Position numbers and translations under genes: made by a program
Notes under the pieces: generated by a model
What the model saw: only the letters and a program-made list of their open reading frames with translations
The model's database searches: none
Told to the model about the DNA's origin: nothing
DNA from: Streptomyces sp. MUM 2J
GTDB lineage: Bacteria; Actinomycetota; Actinomycetes; Streptomycetales; Streptomycetaceae
Direction: 5' to 3'
DNA: 64,000 nt
Assembly (NCBI RefSeq): GCF_022414535.1
Contig: NZ_JADWYM010000025.1
Location: 43,226 to 107,225 of the forward strand
Part shown: piece after piece, positions 18,127 to 26,594 of the stretch
How positions within the stretch are numbered: the first letter of the stretch is position 1
Layout: each line of letters starts with the position of its first letter

Positions 18127-18699
18127 ATGAGCACCACCCCGCAGATGAGTCACATGGGCCAGCAGCAGGGCCAGCAGTACCCCAGCACGTCGCCGTTCCA
18201 GCAGCAGCCCTTCCAGCAGCAGCCCTTCCAGCAGCAGTCCTACCAGCAGCAGCCGTCCCAGCAGCCCTACCAGCAGCAGCCGTACGGCATGGGCGGCACC
18301 CTGGAGCAGCTGCAGCAGCTCGGCCAGCAGCAGCCGTTCCAGCAGCTGCTCCAGCAGCTCGGCCGGCCCGACCAGCAGGCGCAGCAGGCCGAGCAGCAGG
18401 CGCAGCAGCAGCTCCAGCAGATCGTGCAGGCCGCGGTGCAGCAGGTGATGCAGCAGGCCCAGGCCCAGGCCCTGGCCTCCGGCATCGCTGAGGGCTTCGT
18501 CGACATCGTCCACCCGCTCCAGGGCCACCCGCAGCAGGTCTTCCTGCGCATCAACGGTCACTTCCGGGTGCTGAACAGCCCGACCCCGCAGCTGCACCAG
18601 CAGATCCAGGAGGCGTTCGCCTTCGGCCACCAGGTGATCGGCGTGTGGGACACGCAGTCGCCCAGCGTGCTCCGCAGCGTGCGGATCCAGCGGGTCTGA
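18127..18699 (+). CDS. Gln-rich, prion-like protein paired with the S8 peptidase
   Basis: A 190-residue protein of unknown function in which 61 residues are Gln. Residues 12-53 contain tandem FQQQP/YQQQP/SQQP units, and residues 55-116 are Gln-rich with Leu/Ala spacing suggestive of a coiled coil. From about 119 on composition becomes ordinary. Residues 138-190 resemble the C-terminus of the upstream peptidase (shared pattern G-x2-R-x-L, P-x-P, AFA-x-G). The ATG has GGAAGGTGG upstream and lies 47 nt after the peptidase stop, so the two are probably one transcript ending at a strong terminator. I do not recognise a named family. Confidence 0.8.
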   Translation: MSTTPQMSHMGQQQGQQYPSTSPFQQQPFQQQPFQQQSYQQQPSQQPYQQQPYGMGGTLEQLQQLGQQQPFQQLLQQLGRPDQQAQQAEQQAQQQLQQIVQAAVQQVMQQAQAQALASGIAEGFVDIVHPLQGHPQQVFLRINGHFRVLNSPTPQLHQQIQEAFAFGHQVIGVWDTQSPSVLRSVRIQRV

Positions 18700-18720
18700 C
18701 CGTCGCCCGCACAGCACAAG

Positions 18721-18750
18721 GGGGCGCTTCCTCCTCGGAGGAAGCGCCCC
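18721..18750. terminator. Bidirectional terminator between the Gln-rich gene and mshC
   Basis: Perfect 14-bp arms (18721-18734 and 18737-18750), with a T-containing run following on the plus strand. It lies between convergent genes. Confidence 0.9.
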
Positions 18751-18768
18751 GTTCGTGCGGGGCGAGGG

Positions 18769-19998
18769 CTACAGGGCCACGCCCAGCAGCGCGTCCACGG
18801 CGCGCGAGACGACGCCCGGGGCACCGGGGTCCGTCCCGCCCGCGTCCTGCTGGAGGGCGACCCAGCAGTCGACGGCGGCGAGGGCCGCCGGGGCGTCGAG
18901 GTCGTCGGCCAGGGCGGCGCGGATCTCCTCGACCAGCGCCTCGGCAGAGGGGCCGTCCGGCCGGGACACGGCGGCACGCCAGCGGTCGAGGCGGGCGAGC
19001 GCCTCCTGGAGCACCTGGTCGGTCCACTCCCAGTCGGAGCGGTAGTGGTGGGCGAGGAGGGAGAGCCGGATGGCGGCGGGGTCGACGCCGTCGCGCCGCA
19101 GTTGCGAGACGAAGACGAGGTTGCCCTTGGACTTGGACATCTTCGCGCCGTGCAGGGCGACCATGCCGGCGTGGACGTAGGCCTTGGCCATGGGGAACTC
19201 GCCGGTCAGCACCTGGGCGTGGGAAGCGCCCATCTCGTGGTGCGGGAAGGCGAGGTCGGAGCCGCCGCCCTGCACGTCGAAGCTCATGCCGAGGTGGTCC
19301 AGGGCGATGGCCACGCACTCGATGTGCCAGCCGGGCCGGCCGCGGCCGAGGGAACCGCCGTCCCAGCTGGGCTCACCGGGTCGGGCGGCCATCCACAGCA
19401 TCGGGTCGAGGGGGTTCTTCTTGCCCGGGCGGTCGGGGTCGCCGCCGCGTTCGGCGGACAGCAGCCGCATGGCGGCGGCGTCCAGGCCGGACACCTCGCC
19501 GAAGTGCGGGTCGGCCTCGACGGAGAAGTAGATGTCGCCGTCGAGCTCGTAGGCGGCGCCGAGCTCGCGGAGCCGCTCCACGAGCGGCACGATCCCGGGT
19601 ATGGCCTCGACGGCGCCGATGTAGTGCTGCGGCGGGAGCATCCGCAGCGCCGTCATGTCCTCACGGAAGAGAGCGGTCTCCTGATCGGCGAGGGCGGCCC
19701 AGTCGACGTCGTCACGCTGCGCCCGCTCCAGCAGTGGATCGTCGATGTCGGTGACGTTCTGCACGTAGTGGACCTGCCGCTTGGTGTCGAGCCACACGCG
19801 CTGCACGAGGTCGAACGCGTTGTAGGTCGCCGCGTGTCCCATGTGGGTGGCGTCGTAGGGGGTGATGCCGCAGACGTAGAGACGGGCGACGGGACCGGGG
19901 CGGAGGGTCACCGGACCCCCGGTCGCGGTGTCGTGGATCCTGAGGTCGCGGCCCTGACCGGGCAGGGCGGGGACCTCGGAAGCGGGCCAGGCATGCAT
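18769..19998 (-). CDS. mshC: MshC, cysteine:glucosaminyl-inositol ligase of mycothiol synthesis
   Basis: A 409-residue class I cysteinyl-tRNA synthetase homologue that ligates cysteine to 1-D-myo-inosityl 2-amino-2-deoxy-alpha-D-glucopyranoside with ATP. It has the HIGH-like THMGH segment after YVCGITPYDA, the zinc-site Cys in WHIECVAIALDHLG, and KMSKSKGN near residue 290. It lacks the anticodon-binding region of CysS, which marks it as MshC. It begins 116 nt downstream of the SCO1664-family gene on the same strand, consistent with the conserved actinobacterial mycothiol neighbourhood. Confidence 0.95.
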   Translation of the reverse strand: MHAWPASEVPALPGQGRDLRIHDTATGGPVTLRPGPVARLYVCGITPYDATHMGHAATYNAFDLVQRVWLDTKRQVHYVQNVTDIDDPLLERAQRDDVDWAALADQETALFREDMTALRMLPPQHYIGAVEAIPGIVPLVERLRELGAAYELDGDIYFSVEADPHFGEVSGLDAAAMRLLSAERGGDPDRPGKKNPLDPMLWMAARPGEPSWDGGSLGRGRPGWHIECVAIALDHLGMSFDVQGGGSDLAFPHHEMGASHAQVLTGEFPMAKAYVHAGMVALHGAKMSKSKGNLVFVSQLRRDGVDPAAIRLSLLAHHYRSDWEWTDQVLQEALARLDRWRAAVSRPDGPSAEALVEEIRAALADDLDAPAALAAVDCWVALQQDAGGTDPGAPGVVSRAVDALLGVAL

Positions 19999-20114
19999 GT
20001 CATGAGCCTAACCGGACTGGTGTTCCGTATACGAACCGGTGGGGTCCGGATGGCCGGGAAGGCGCTCTTGCGCGATCCCGGCCGCTGTGCTGGGGCCTGC
20101 GGTACCGGGCCGGG

Positions 20115-20933
20115 CTACACGGGGGGCCAGGGGATCGCCGGCCACTCCCCGCTGGGCTCCGGGTGCCTGCGGGAGGCGAGGAGCGCGTCGACACGCGCAC
20201 GCGTGGCGTCGATCTCGGCGGGGGTGATCAGCCCGGCCAGCCGGGCGGCCAGCGTGCCGCCGTCGCCGAGGGCCGTCCCCAGCGCACGCAGCACCTCGAC
20301 CGCCTCGGCGGTGAGGGGTTCCCCCGCCCAGCCCCACAGCAGCGTCCTCAGCTTGTCGTCGACGTTGAAGGCGACGCCGTGGTCGATGCCGTACAGACGC
20401 CCCTCGGCGGCGGGCAGCAGATGGCCGCCCTTGCGGTCGGCGTTGTTGATCACCGCGTCGAGCACGGCGAGCCGCCGCAGCCGCTCGTCGTCGGCGTGCA
20501 CCAGCAGTGCCGTACGGCCCTCGCCGGCCTCGGCGAACCCGATCGCCTTCCAGCCGGGCGCGGGCTCCTCGTCGTCGACGAGGGCGAGCAGCTCGGTGCC
20601 CGGCACGACGTCGATCCACAGCTGGCACATGCCCTCACCGTAGGGTCCGTCCCGCAGCACGGTCGGCGGGACGAGCCGCCAGCCGGTGGCCTCGGAGACC
20701 TCGTAGGCGGCCACCTCGCGCCCGGCGAGGGTGCCGTCGGGAAAGTCCCACAGCGGGCGCTCCCCGGCGACCGGTTTGTACACGCAGGACACCTCGTGCC
20801 CCTCGTGCGCGACCGTGCAGAACAGCGCCGCGTTGGAGGCGTCCCGGAGACGTCCGCGCACCGTCAGCTCGCCGTGCGCGAGCAGGTCGGCGGCGGTCAC
20901 GCTCCGCGGCGGTATCCGTTCTGGCGCGGACAT
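20115..20933 (-). CDS. SCO1664-family conserved actinobacterial protein, PI3/4-kinase-like
   Basis: A 272-residue protein of the family named after S. coelicolor SCO1664, with distant similarity to phosphatidylinositol 3/4-kinase catalytic domains. Visible features are the Lys in SCVYKPVAGERP, LDAVINNADRKGGH (catalytic-loop-like) and YGIDHGVAFN (metal-binding DxG/H-like). Biochemical role is not established. The ATG at 20933 has GGAAGG upstream and overlaps the end of the DUF3090 gene by 37 nt, so the two are translationally linked. It is part of a conserved cluster with mshC. Confidence 0.88.
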   Translation of the reverse strand: MSAPERIPPRSVTAADLLAHGELTVRGRLRDASNAALFCTVAHEGHEVSCVYKPVAGERPLWDFPDGTLAGREVAAYEVSEATGWRLVPPTVLRDGPYGEGMCQLWIDVVPGTELLALVDDEEPAPGWKAIGFAEAGEGRTALLVHADDERLRRLAVLDAVINNADRKGGHLLPAAEGRLYGIDHGVAFNVDDKLRTLLWGWAGEPLTAEAVEVLRALGTALGDGGTLAARLAGLITPAEIDATRARVDALLASRRHPEPSGEWPAIPWPPV

Positions 20934-21487
20934 ACGTGTCCTTCCGGGTCGAGCGGCAGGCTGCACAGCGGGCAGGGCGGCCGGCCGGCGTTGACGACGT
21001 CGAGGGCCCGCTTGGCGAAGGCCCTGGCCTGTGCGCCGCTGAGCCGGACCCGCAGCATCGGGGGCCCGTTCTCCTCGTCCTGGAGAAGCCGCTCCTCGGC
21101 CTCGGCGAGATCCTCCTCGGAGTCGGCGTCGAGCTCGACGAGGGCCTGGGCCTCGACGATCATGCGCTGCTCCTCGCCGTCCCAGGCCAGCGCCATGGTG
21201 CCGACGCGGAACTCCTCCTCGATCGGGGTGTCGAGGGGCGCGGTGTCGGCGACCTCCGAGGGCGCCACGGCGGGCACCGAGGCGCTGCCGCCGCTCCGGC
21301 GCACGACCTCGTCCAGCAACTCGTCCATGCGCTCGGCGAGTGCGGCGACCTGGGTCTTCTCCAGGGCCACGCTGGTCACCCGGGAGCCGGCGGTGGCCTG
21401 GAGGAAGAACGTACGGCGCCCGGGCAGTCCGACCGTGCCGGCGACGAAGCGGTCCGGCGGATCGTAGAGGAACACCTGACGGGACAC
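20897..21487 (-). CDS. DUF3090 family protein with C-terminal zinc-ribbon-like Cys motif
   Basis: A 196-residue conserved actinobacterial protein of unknown function. The N-terminus VSRQVFLYDPPDRFVAGTVG is the family start and is preceded by ATGGAGAC; the open frame extends further but without support. The tail has C-x2-C and HVC (CPLCSLPLDPEGHVC), a likely metal site. It lies between a phosphoglycerate mutase-like gene and the SCO1664-family gene, overlapping the latter. This trio recurs near mshC in mycothiol-producing actinobacteria, hinting at a related role. Confidence 0.88.
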   Translation of the reverse strand: MSRQVFLYDPPDRFVAGTVGLPGRRTFFLQATAGSRVTSVALEKTQVAALAERMDELLDEVVRRSGGSASVPAVAPSEVADTAPLDTPIEEEFRVGTMALAWDGEEQRMIVEAQALVELDADSEEDLAEAEERLLQDEENGPPMLRVRLSGAQARAFAKRALDVVNAGRPPCPLCSLPLDPEGHVCPRQNGYRRGA

Positions 21488-21620
21488 GTCCAGTCTCCAT
21501 GGGAATCGTTCGTGGATGGGTTCGCGGGGGATCCGCTGGGGAGTGGTGCGGAATCGGGAGTGCGGGCAGCTCCTGCGGACATGCATATGTGCGGACGCTT
21601 CACCCTACTGCGGCCGACGA

Positions 21621-22337
21621 TCACGGTGCGCCCGCGCCGCCCCCTACGGGTGCGTCCCCGGCCGGTGCTTCCCCGGCCGGTGCTTCCCCGGCCGCGGGTT
21701 CCCCGCGGGGCGCGAGGGAGGCGAAGTCGCCGGTGTCGCCGAGCCGCAGCAGGAACGGCCGCAGCCTGGTGTAGCGGATCGCGGTGACGGAACACGGTTC
21801 GACGGAGATCCGCTGGAAGAGGTCGAGGTGAAGTCCGAGCGCGTCGGCCACGAGCGACTTGATGATGTCGCCGTGCGAGCACATGAGGTAGACGGCGTCG
21901 GGGCCGTGGTCGCGCGCCACACGTGCGTTCCACTCGCGTACGGCCTCGGCGGCACGGGTCTGCATGGCCCGCATGGACTCGCCGCCGGGGAAGGCGGCGG
22001 CGGACGGATGGGCCTGCACGACCTCCATCAGGGGCTCGTCCTTGAGCTCCGCGAGCTTGCGGCCCGACCAGTCGCCGTAGTGGCACTCGCCGATCCGCTC
22101 CTCGGTGTGGGCGGTCAGCCCGGGCCGGGCGTCGAGCAGCGGCCGAACGGTCTCCTGGCAGCGCTGGAGCGGGCTGACGACGGCCTCGGCGAGCGGCAGG
22201 CCGGCGAGCCGGTCGGGCAGGGCGGCCGCCTGCGCGGCGCCGCGGTCGTCCAGACCGACGCCGGGTGTCCATCCGGCGAGCAGTCCCTCGGTGTTGGCGG
22301 TGGAACGTCCGTGCCGGACGAGGATCAGCGTGGGCAT
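21621..22337 (-). CDS. Histidine phosphatase family protein (phosphoglycerate mutase-like, MSMEG_4193 type)
   Basis: A 238-residue branch-2 histidine phosphatase-like protein. The catalytic RHG is in LILVRHGRSTANTEG at residues 4-18, a second conserved Arg/Glu pair follows in EERIGECHYGDWSG, and the second His is in VYLMCSHGDIIK. Natural substrate is unknown. The last 30 residues are an Ala/Gly/Glu/Pro low-complexity tail produced by a 15-bp tandem repeat. It starts 62 bp from the divergent corA gene. It belongs to the mshC-linked conserved cluster. Confidence 0.88.
   Translation of the reverse strand: MPTLILVRHGRSTANTEGLLAGWTPGVGLDDRGAAQAAALPDRLAGLPLAEAVVSPLQRCQETVRPLLDARPGLTAHTEERIGECHYGDWSGRKLAELKDEPLMEVVQAHPSAAAFPGGESMRAMQTRAAEAVREWNARVARDHGPDAVYLMCSHGDIIKSLVADALGLHLDLFQRISVEPCSVTAIRYTRLRPFLLRLGDTGDFASLAPRGEPAAGEAPAGEAPAGDAPVGGGAGAP
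21661..21705. repeat. 15-bp tandem repeat inside the phosphatase gene
   Basis: Two identical copies of GCCGGTGCTTCCCCG plus a third with three changes (21661-21675, 21676-21690, 21691-21705). They encode the AGEAP repeats at the protein's C-terminus; a partial unit precedes them. Confidence 0.85.
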
Positions 22338-22399
22338 GCGGCCCAGCGTAGGCGTACGCCCGGGTGCGCCGGGGCGCCGCGGGCGGGACAATACGCTCC

Positions 22400-23395
22400 G
22401 TGATCGTGGACTGCGCCATCTACCGCGACGGGCACCGCACGGAGGGTCCGCAGGAGTTCTCGGACGCCCTCGAAGCGGCGCGTGCGGCGGGCGGCTTCGT
22501 GTGGATCGGGCTGCACGAGCCGACCGGGGAGGAGTTCGACACGGTCACCGAGGACTTCGCGCTGCATCCGCTGGCCGTGGAGGACGCGCTCAAGGCGCAT
22601 CAGCGGCCGAAGCTGGAGGTGTACGACGACTCGTTGTTCCTGGTGCTGAAGCCGGTGGTGTACGAGCCGCGCGACGGGACCGTCTCGGCCGGCGAGGTCA
22701 TGGTGTTCCTGGGCGACTGCTTCGCGGTGACGGTGCGGCACGGCGTCGGTTCGCCGCTGAGCGCCGTGCGGCGGCGGCTGGAGCACGAGCCGGAGATCCT
22801 CGGCAAGGGCCCGACGGCCGTGCTGTACGCGATCGCCGACGCGGTCGTCGACCACTACGTCGAGGTCGCCAGCGAGCTGCAGACCGATCTGGAGGAGCTG
22901 GAGGCGGAGGTGTTCTCGCCGGACGGCGGCGGCTCCCGCCACACCGCGTCGCGGATCTACCGCTTCAAGCGGCAGATCACGGAGTTCCGGCGGGCGACGG
23001 GCCCGCTGGCCCTGCCGCTGCACCGGCTGGCGGGCACCGGCCCGTTCGGCACGGCGGTGCCGTACGTCAGCGACAAGGCCCGCCCCTTCTTCCGGGACGT
23101 GCACGATCACCTGACGCGCGTGAACGAGGCCGTGGACGGCCTCGACCGCCTGGTGTCGGACATCCTGTCGGCCCATCTGGCGCAGATGAGCGTCCGGCAG
23201 AACGACGACATGCGGAAGATCTCGGCGTGGGCGGCCATGGCGGCGGTTCCCACCATGATCGCGGGGATCTACGGCATGAATTTCCGGTACATGCCGGAGA
23301 TGCGCTGGGTGTGGTCGTATCCGGCGGTGATCGTGGCGATGGCCGCTCTCGAGGTGGCGCTGTACCGGCTCTTCAAGCGGCGGGGCTGGCTGTAG
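22400..23395 (+). CDS. corA: CorA-family magnesium/cobalt transporter
   Basis: A 331-residue CorA. The large N-terminal cytoplasmic domain is followed by two C-terminal transmembrane helices. The selectivity motif Y-GMN is at residues 291-294, between the helices, and a short basic tail ends the protein. The GTG at 22400 is preceded by ACAATACGCTCC with no ribosome binding site, so transcription may start at or very near the start codon. It is divergent from the phosphatase gene, with no clear operator between them. Confidence 0.92.
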   Translation: MIVDCAIYRDGHRTEGPQEFSDALEAARAAGGFVWIGLHEPTGEEFDTVTEDFALHPLAVEDALKAHQRPKLEVYDDSLFLVLKPVVYEPRDGTVSAGEVMVFLGDCFAVTVRHGVGSPLSAVRRRLEHEPEILGKGPTAVLYAIADAVVDHYVEVASELQTDLEELEAEVFSPDGGGSRHTASRIYRFKRQITEFRRATGPLALPLHRLAGTGPFGTAVPYVSDKARPFFRDVHDHLTRVNEAVDGLDRLVSDILSAHLAQMSVRQNDDMRKISAWAAMAAVPTMIAGIYGMNFRYMPEMRWVWSYPAVIVAMAALEVALYRLFKRRGWL

Positions 23396-23422
23396 GGCGC
23401 GCGGGCGGGACGGGCGCGCGGG

Positions 23423-24214
23423 TCAGGCGAACTCGGGGTGGGCGGGGGCCGGGGGGCCGCCGAGCGCGTTGCGGTGTTCGGGCATGGTCAGGGAGACCAT
23501 GCGCCGCCAGCCCGCGAACCGCTCCCAGGCGTACACCGCGTGGATGCCGGCCGCCAGGACGGCCGACTTCGCCCTGGACCAGTGCAGGACGTTCCCCATG
23601 TGGGCCATGACGGCGAGGCTGACGTCGCGGTAGATGCGGATCTCGGCGAGCGCGCACTCACGCAGGGTGGTCTGGATGGCGCGGCCGTGGCCCGCGCGGG
23701 CGAAGCGGAGGAGTTCCTCGTGGCAGTAGGCGAGGTGGTTGTCCTCGTCGTGGGAGATCTGCCGGACCGCGCGGCCGATGTCGGGGTGGTCGCCGAAATG
23801 CCTGCGCAGCAGGTCCATCTGCTCCGAGGCGCGCTGCTCGGTGACGCGGCTGTGCGCGAGGTAGGTGACGATGTCCTGGACGGTCAGCGGCCGGTCGCTC
23901 CTGAGCTTGTCGTGGGCGAGTCCGATGCCGTGCCGCTCCAGCAGCATCGTGTAGTCGGTGTCGGCCGGAACCGGAACGGGCTGCAGGCCCCGCTTCTTCA
24001 TCAGGGCGTTGAAGATGCGGCCGTGCTTGTCCTCGTCGGCTCCGTGCCGGGTGATCTTGGGAGCCATGTCACGCTCGCCCTCCGGCACGAGCGCGGCGAT
24101 CCGGGCGTTCTCCCAGCCGCCCTGCGACTCACCGCTGGCGGCGATGGAGCAGAACAGGGCGAAGGACTCGTCGTTGTCGAGGATCTCCTGGAACAGACTC
24201 TTGGCCGAAAGCAT
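23423..24214 (-). CDS. Ferritin-like di-iron domain protein
   Basis: A 263-residue all-helical protein. Possible iron ligands are the Glu/His set in GADEDKHGR (about residues 60-68) and ISHDEDNH (about 157-164), with further Glu in SRVTEQRASEQ and LREC. This matches ferritin-like carboxylate-bridged di-iron proteins. Its substrate is unknown. The ATG at 24214 has AGAGGTG at correct spacing; a GTG three codons upstream coincides with that site and is less likely. It is convergent with corA. Confidence 0.75.
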   Translation of the reverse strand: MLSAKSLFQEILDNDESFALFCSIAASGESQGGWENARIAALVPEGERDMAPKITRHGADEDKHGRIFNALMKKRGLQPVPVPADTDYTMLLERHGIGLAHDKLRSDRPLTVQDIVTYLAHSRVTEQRASEQMDLLRRHFGDHPDIGRAVRQISHDEDNHLAYCHEELLRFARAGHGRAIQTTLRECALAEIRIYRDVSLAVMAHMGNVLHWSRAKSAVLAAGIHAVYAWERFAGWRRMVSLTMPEHRNALGGPPAPAHPEFA

Positions 24215-24368
24215 CGTGGGCACCTCTCTGCAGGATCCGCGAAGAACGAGTCAAATGCCGCAAGAGGGACGCCGCAACAGCTGTGTCGGACAAGTCGGCC
24301 GAACGGATGAGACGCGGGGCCCCGACGGGGGCGTAACCGAGCCCGCCCGGGCGCGTTGTTCCCCGTGA

Positions 24369-24409
24369 CGGCCGTGGCGGGGAAGACCCCCGAGCCCCCA
24401 CCACGGCCG
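24369..24409 (-). terminator. Terminator downstream of the LLM-class oxidoreductase gene
   Basis: Fourteen-bp arms (24369-24382 and 24396-24409) with one mismatch and a 13-nt loop, just past the stop of the minus-strand gene. Confidence 0.7.
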
Positions 24410-24438
24410 CTGAAAGACTGCTCCCCGTGTCTCCCGGG

Positions 24439-25494
24439 TCACGCGAGCCCGGCACGCTCCATGGCGTCCACACCGGCGCGCAGGGAGGCCAGCCGCTCGT
24501 CCAGGGTGAAGCCGGCCGGGGCGAGCGTGAGGGTGGTGACACCGGCCGCCGCGTAGGCCTTCATCCGGTCGGCGATGCGCGCCACCGAGCCGAGCAGGGT
24601 GGTCCGGTCGATCAGGTCGTGCGGAACGGCCGCGGCGGCACCTTCCTTGTCGCCGGAGAGGTACTTCTCCTGGATCTCGGCGGCGGCCTGCTCGTAGCCC
24701 ATGCGCCGGGCGAGCTGGTTGTAGAAGTTCTGCTTGAAACTGCCCATGCCGCCGACGTACAGCGCGGTGTAGGGCCGGAAGGTGTCCGCGAGCCGCGTCA
24801 CGTCCTTGTCGTCGCCGACGGCGAGCGGGAGCGTCGGGCAGACGTCGAAGCCGTCCATGGTCTTGCCGGCCTTCTCGCGCCCGGCGCGCAGATAGGTGAC
24901 CGCGGTCTCCTCCAGGTGGTCGGCGGAGGGGAAGATCAGCAGCGCGCCGTCGGCGATCTCCCCGGTCTGCTCCAGGTTCTTCGGCCCGATCGCGGCGATG
25001 TACAGCGGAATGTGCTCACGCTGCGGGTGCACGGTCAGCTTGATCGGCTTGCCCGGGCCTCCGGGCAGCGGCAGCGTCCAGTGCTCGCCCTCGTAGGACA
25101 GCCGCTCCCGGCTCATCGCCCTGCGGACGATCTCGACGTACTCACGCGTGCGTGCCAGCGGCTTGTCGAACTTCACGCCGTACCAGCCCTCGGAGACCTG
25201 CGGGCCGGACACGCCGAGGCCGAGGCGGAACCGGCCGCCGGAGAGGGAGTCGAGGGTCGCTGCCGTCATGGCGGTCATGGCGGGCTGGCGGGCCGGGATC
25301 TGCATGATCGCGGAGCCGACGTCGATGTGCTCGGTCCGGGCCGCCACGTAGGAGAGCACCGTCGGCGCGTCGGAGCCGTAGGCCTCGGCGGCCCAGCAGA
25401 CGGCGTACCCGAGCCGGTCGGCCTCCTGGGCCACCGCCAGATTGTCGGCGTCCATACCGGCGCCCCAGTAGCCGAGGTTGATCCCGAGCTGCAT
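24439..25494 (-). CDS. LLM-class F420-dependent oxidoreductase
   Basis: A 351-residue luciferase-like monooxygenase-fold protein. It has the typical N-terminal barrel start (MQLGINLGYWG), EADRLGYAVCWAAE, and GRFRLGLGVSGPQV, which in F420-dependent relatives forms part of the cofactor site. Use of F420 rather than FMN is inferred from the subfamily and from actinobacterial context. The ATG follows TAAGGGGATC. It is divergent from the aldo/keto reductase gene. Confidence 0.88.
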   Translation of the reverse strand: MQLGINLGYWGAGMDADNLAVAQEADRLGYAVCWAAEAYGSDAPTVLSYVAARTEHIDVGSAIMQIPARQPAMTAMTAATLDSLSGGRFRLGLGVSGPQVSEGWYGVKFDKPLARTREYVEIVRRAMSRERLSYEGEHWTLPLPGGPGKPIKLTVHPQREHIPLYIAAIGPKNLEQTGEIADGALLIFPSADHLEETAVTYLRAGREKAGKTMDGFDVCPTLPLAVGDDKDVTRLADTFRPYTALYVGGMGSFKQNFYNQLARRMGYEQAAAEIQEKYLSGDKEGAAAAVPHDLIDRTTLLGSVARIADRMKAYAAAGVTTLTLAPAGFTLDERLASLRAGVDAMERAGLA

Positions 25495-25607
25495 ACGCGA
25501 TCCCCTTACCCATCGGTAATGTCCCTTGTGCGGCCGACCTTAGCGCGCGGGAAACGGTTGTCCACAGGCAACCCACGGCCCACCTATGGCCAGTAATCTC
25601 GGCGTTC

Positions 25608-26594
25608 ATGGAACAGAGGCATCTCGGCCGCACCGGCCTGCGTGTGTCCCGGATCGGGCTCGGCACCCTGACCTGGGGCCGGGACACCGACGAGCACGAC
25701 GCCGCGGACCTGATGAAGACGTTCTGGGAGGCGGGCGGCACCCTCGTCGACACCGCGGACGTGTACGGCGACGGCGAGGCCGAGTACCTGCTCGGGCGGC
25801 TCCTGGAGGGGCTCGTCCCGCGGCGGGATCTGGTGATCTCGACGAAGGCGGGCAGCGTGCCCGACCCCGACCGCCGCTTCGACGGCTCGCGCGGGCATCT
25901 GCTCACCGCGCTGGACGCCTCCCTGGCGCGGCTGGGCACGGACCACGTCGACCTGTGGCACGTCCACGCCTACGACCCCGGGACGCCCTTGGAGGAGACC
26001 CTGCACGCCCTCGACCTGGCCGTCAGCAGCGGCCGGGCACGCTACGCGGGCGTCTCCAACTTCTGCGGCTGGCAGCTCGCCAAGGCGGCGACCTGGCAGC
26101 TGGCGGCCCAGGGCACGCGGACCCGGCTGGCCGGTACGCAGATGGAGTACTCGCTGCTGCAGCGCGGTGTCGAGCGCGAGGTGCTGCCGGCCGCCCTGGA
26201 CCTGGGCATCGGCCTGCTGCCGTCGTCGCCCCTGGGCCGCGGTGTCCTGACCGGCAAGTACCGGGGCGAGTCCCTGCCGCCCGACTCGCGCGGCGCCTCC
26301 GAGCACCTCGCCCCGTTCGTCGCGCCCTATCTGGACGACACCGCGAGCCGCATCGTCGACGCCGTGTCGACCGCGGCGGACGGCCTCGCGGTGTCCCCGC
26401 TCCAGGTGGCCCTCGCCTGGGTCCGTGACCGGCCCGGGGTGACCGCGCCGATCGTCGGCGCGCGCACGGCACAGCAGCTCACGGCGGCATTGTCGGTGGA
26501 GGCGCTTAGTCTTCCTGACGAGATCTGCCGGGCGCTCGACGACGTGTCGGCGCCCGTGCACCGCTATCCCGATCACGACTGGAGCACGCTGTGA
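25608..26594 (+). CDS. Aldo/keto reductase
   Basis: A 328-residue NADPH-dependent (beta/alpha)8 barrel reductase. The catalytic tetrad is recognisable: Asp-Tyr in DTADVYGDGE, Lys in ISTKAGS and His in LWHVHAYDP. The C-terminal NADP-binding segment IVGARTAQQL is present. Substrate unknown. No clear ribosome binding site precedes the ATG, so the start may be leaderless. It overlaps the next gene by 4 bp (GTGA), indicating an operon. Confidence 0.92.
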   Translation: MEQRHLGRTGLRVSRIGLGTLTWGRDTDEHDAADLMKTFWEAGGTLVDTADVYGDGEAEYLLGRLLEGLVPRRDLVISTKAGSVPDPDRRFDGSRGHLLTALDASLARLGTDHVDLWHVHAYDPGTPLEETLHALDLAVSSGRARYAGVSNFCGWQLAKAATWQLAAQGTRTRLAGTQMEYSLLQRGVEREVLPAALDLGIGLLPSSPLGRGVLTGKYRGESLPPDSRGASEHLAPFVAPYLDDTASRIVDAVSTAADGLAVSPLQVALAWVRDRPGVTAPIVGARTAQQLTAALSVEALSLPDEICRALDDVSAPVHRYPDHDWSTL

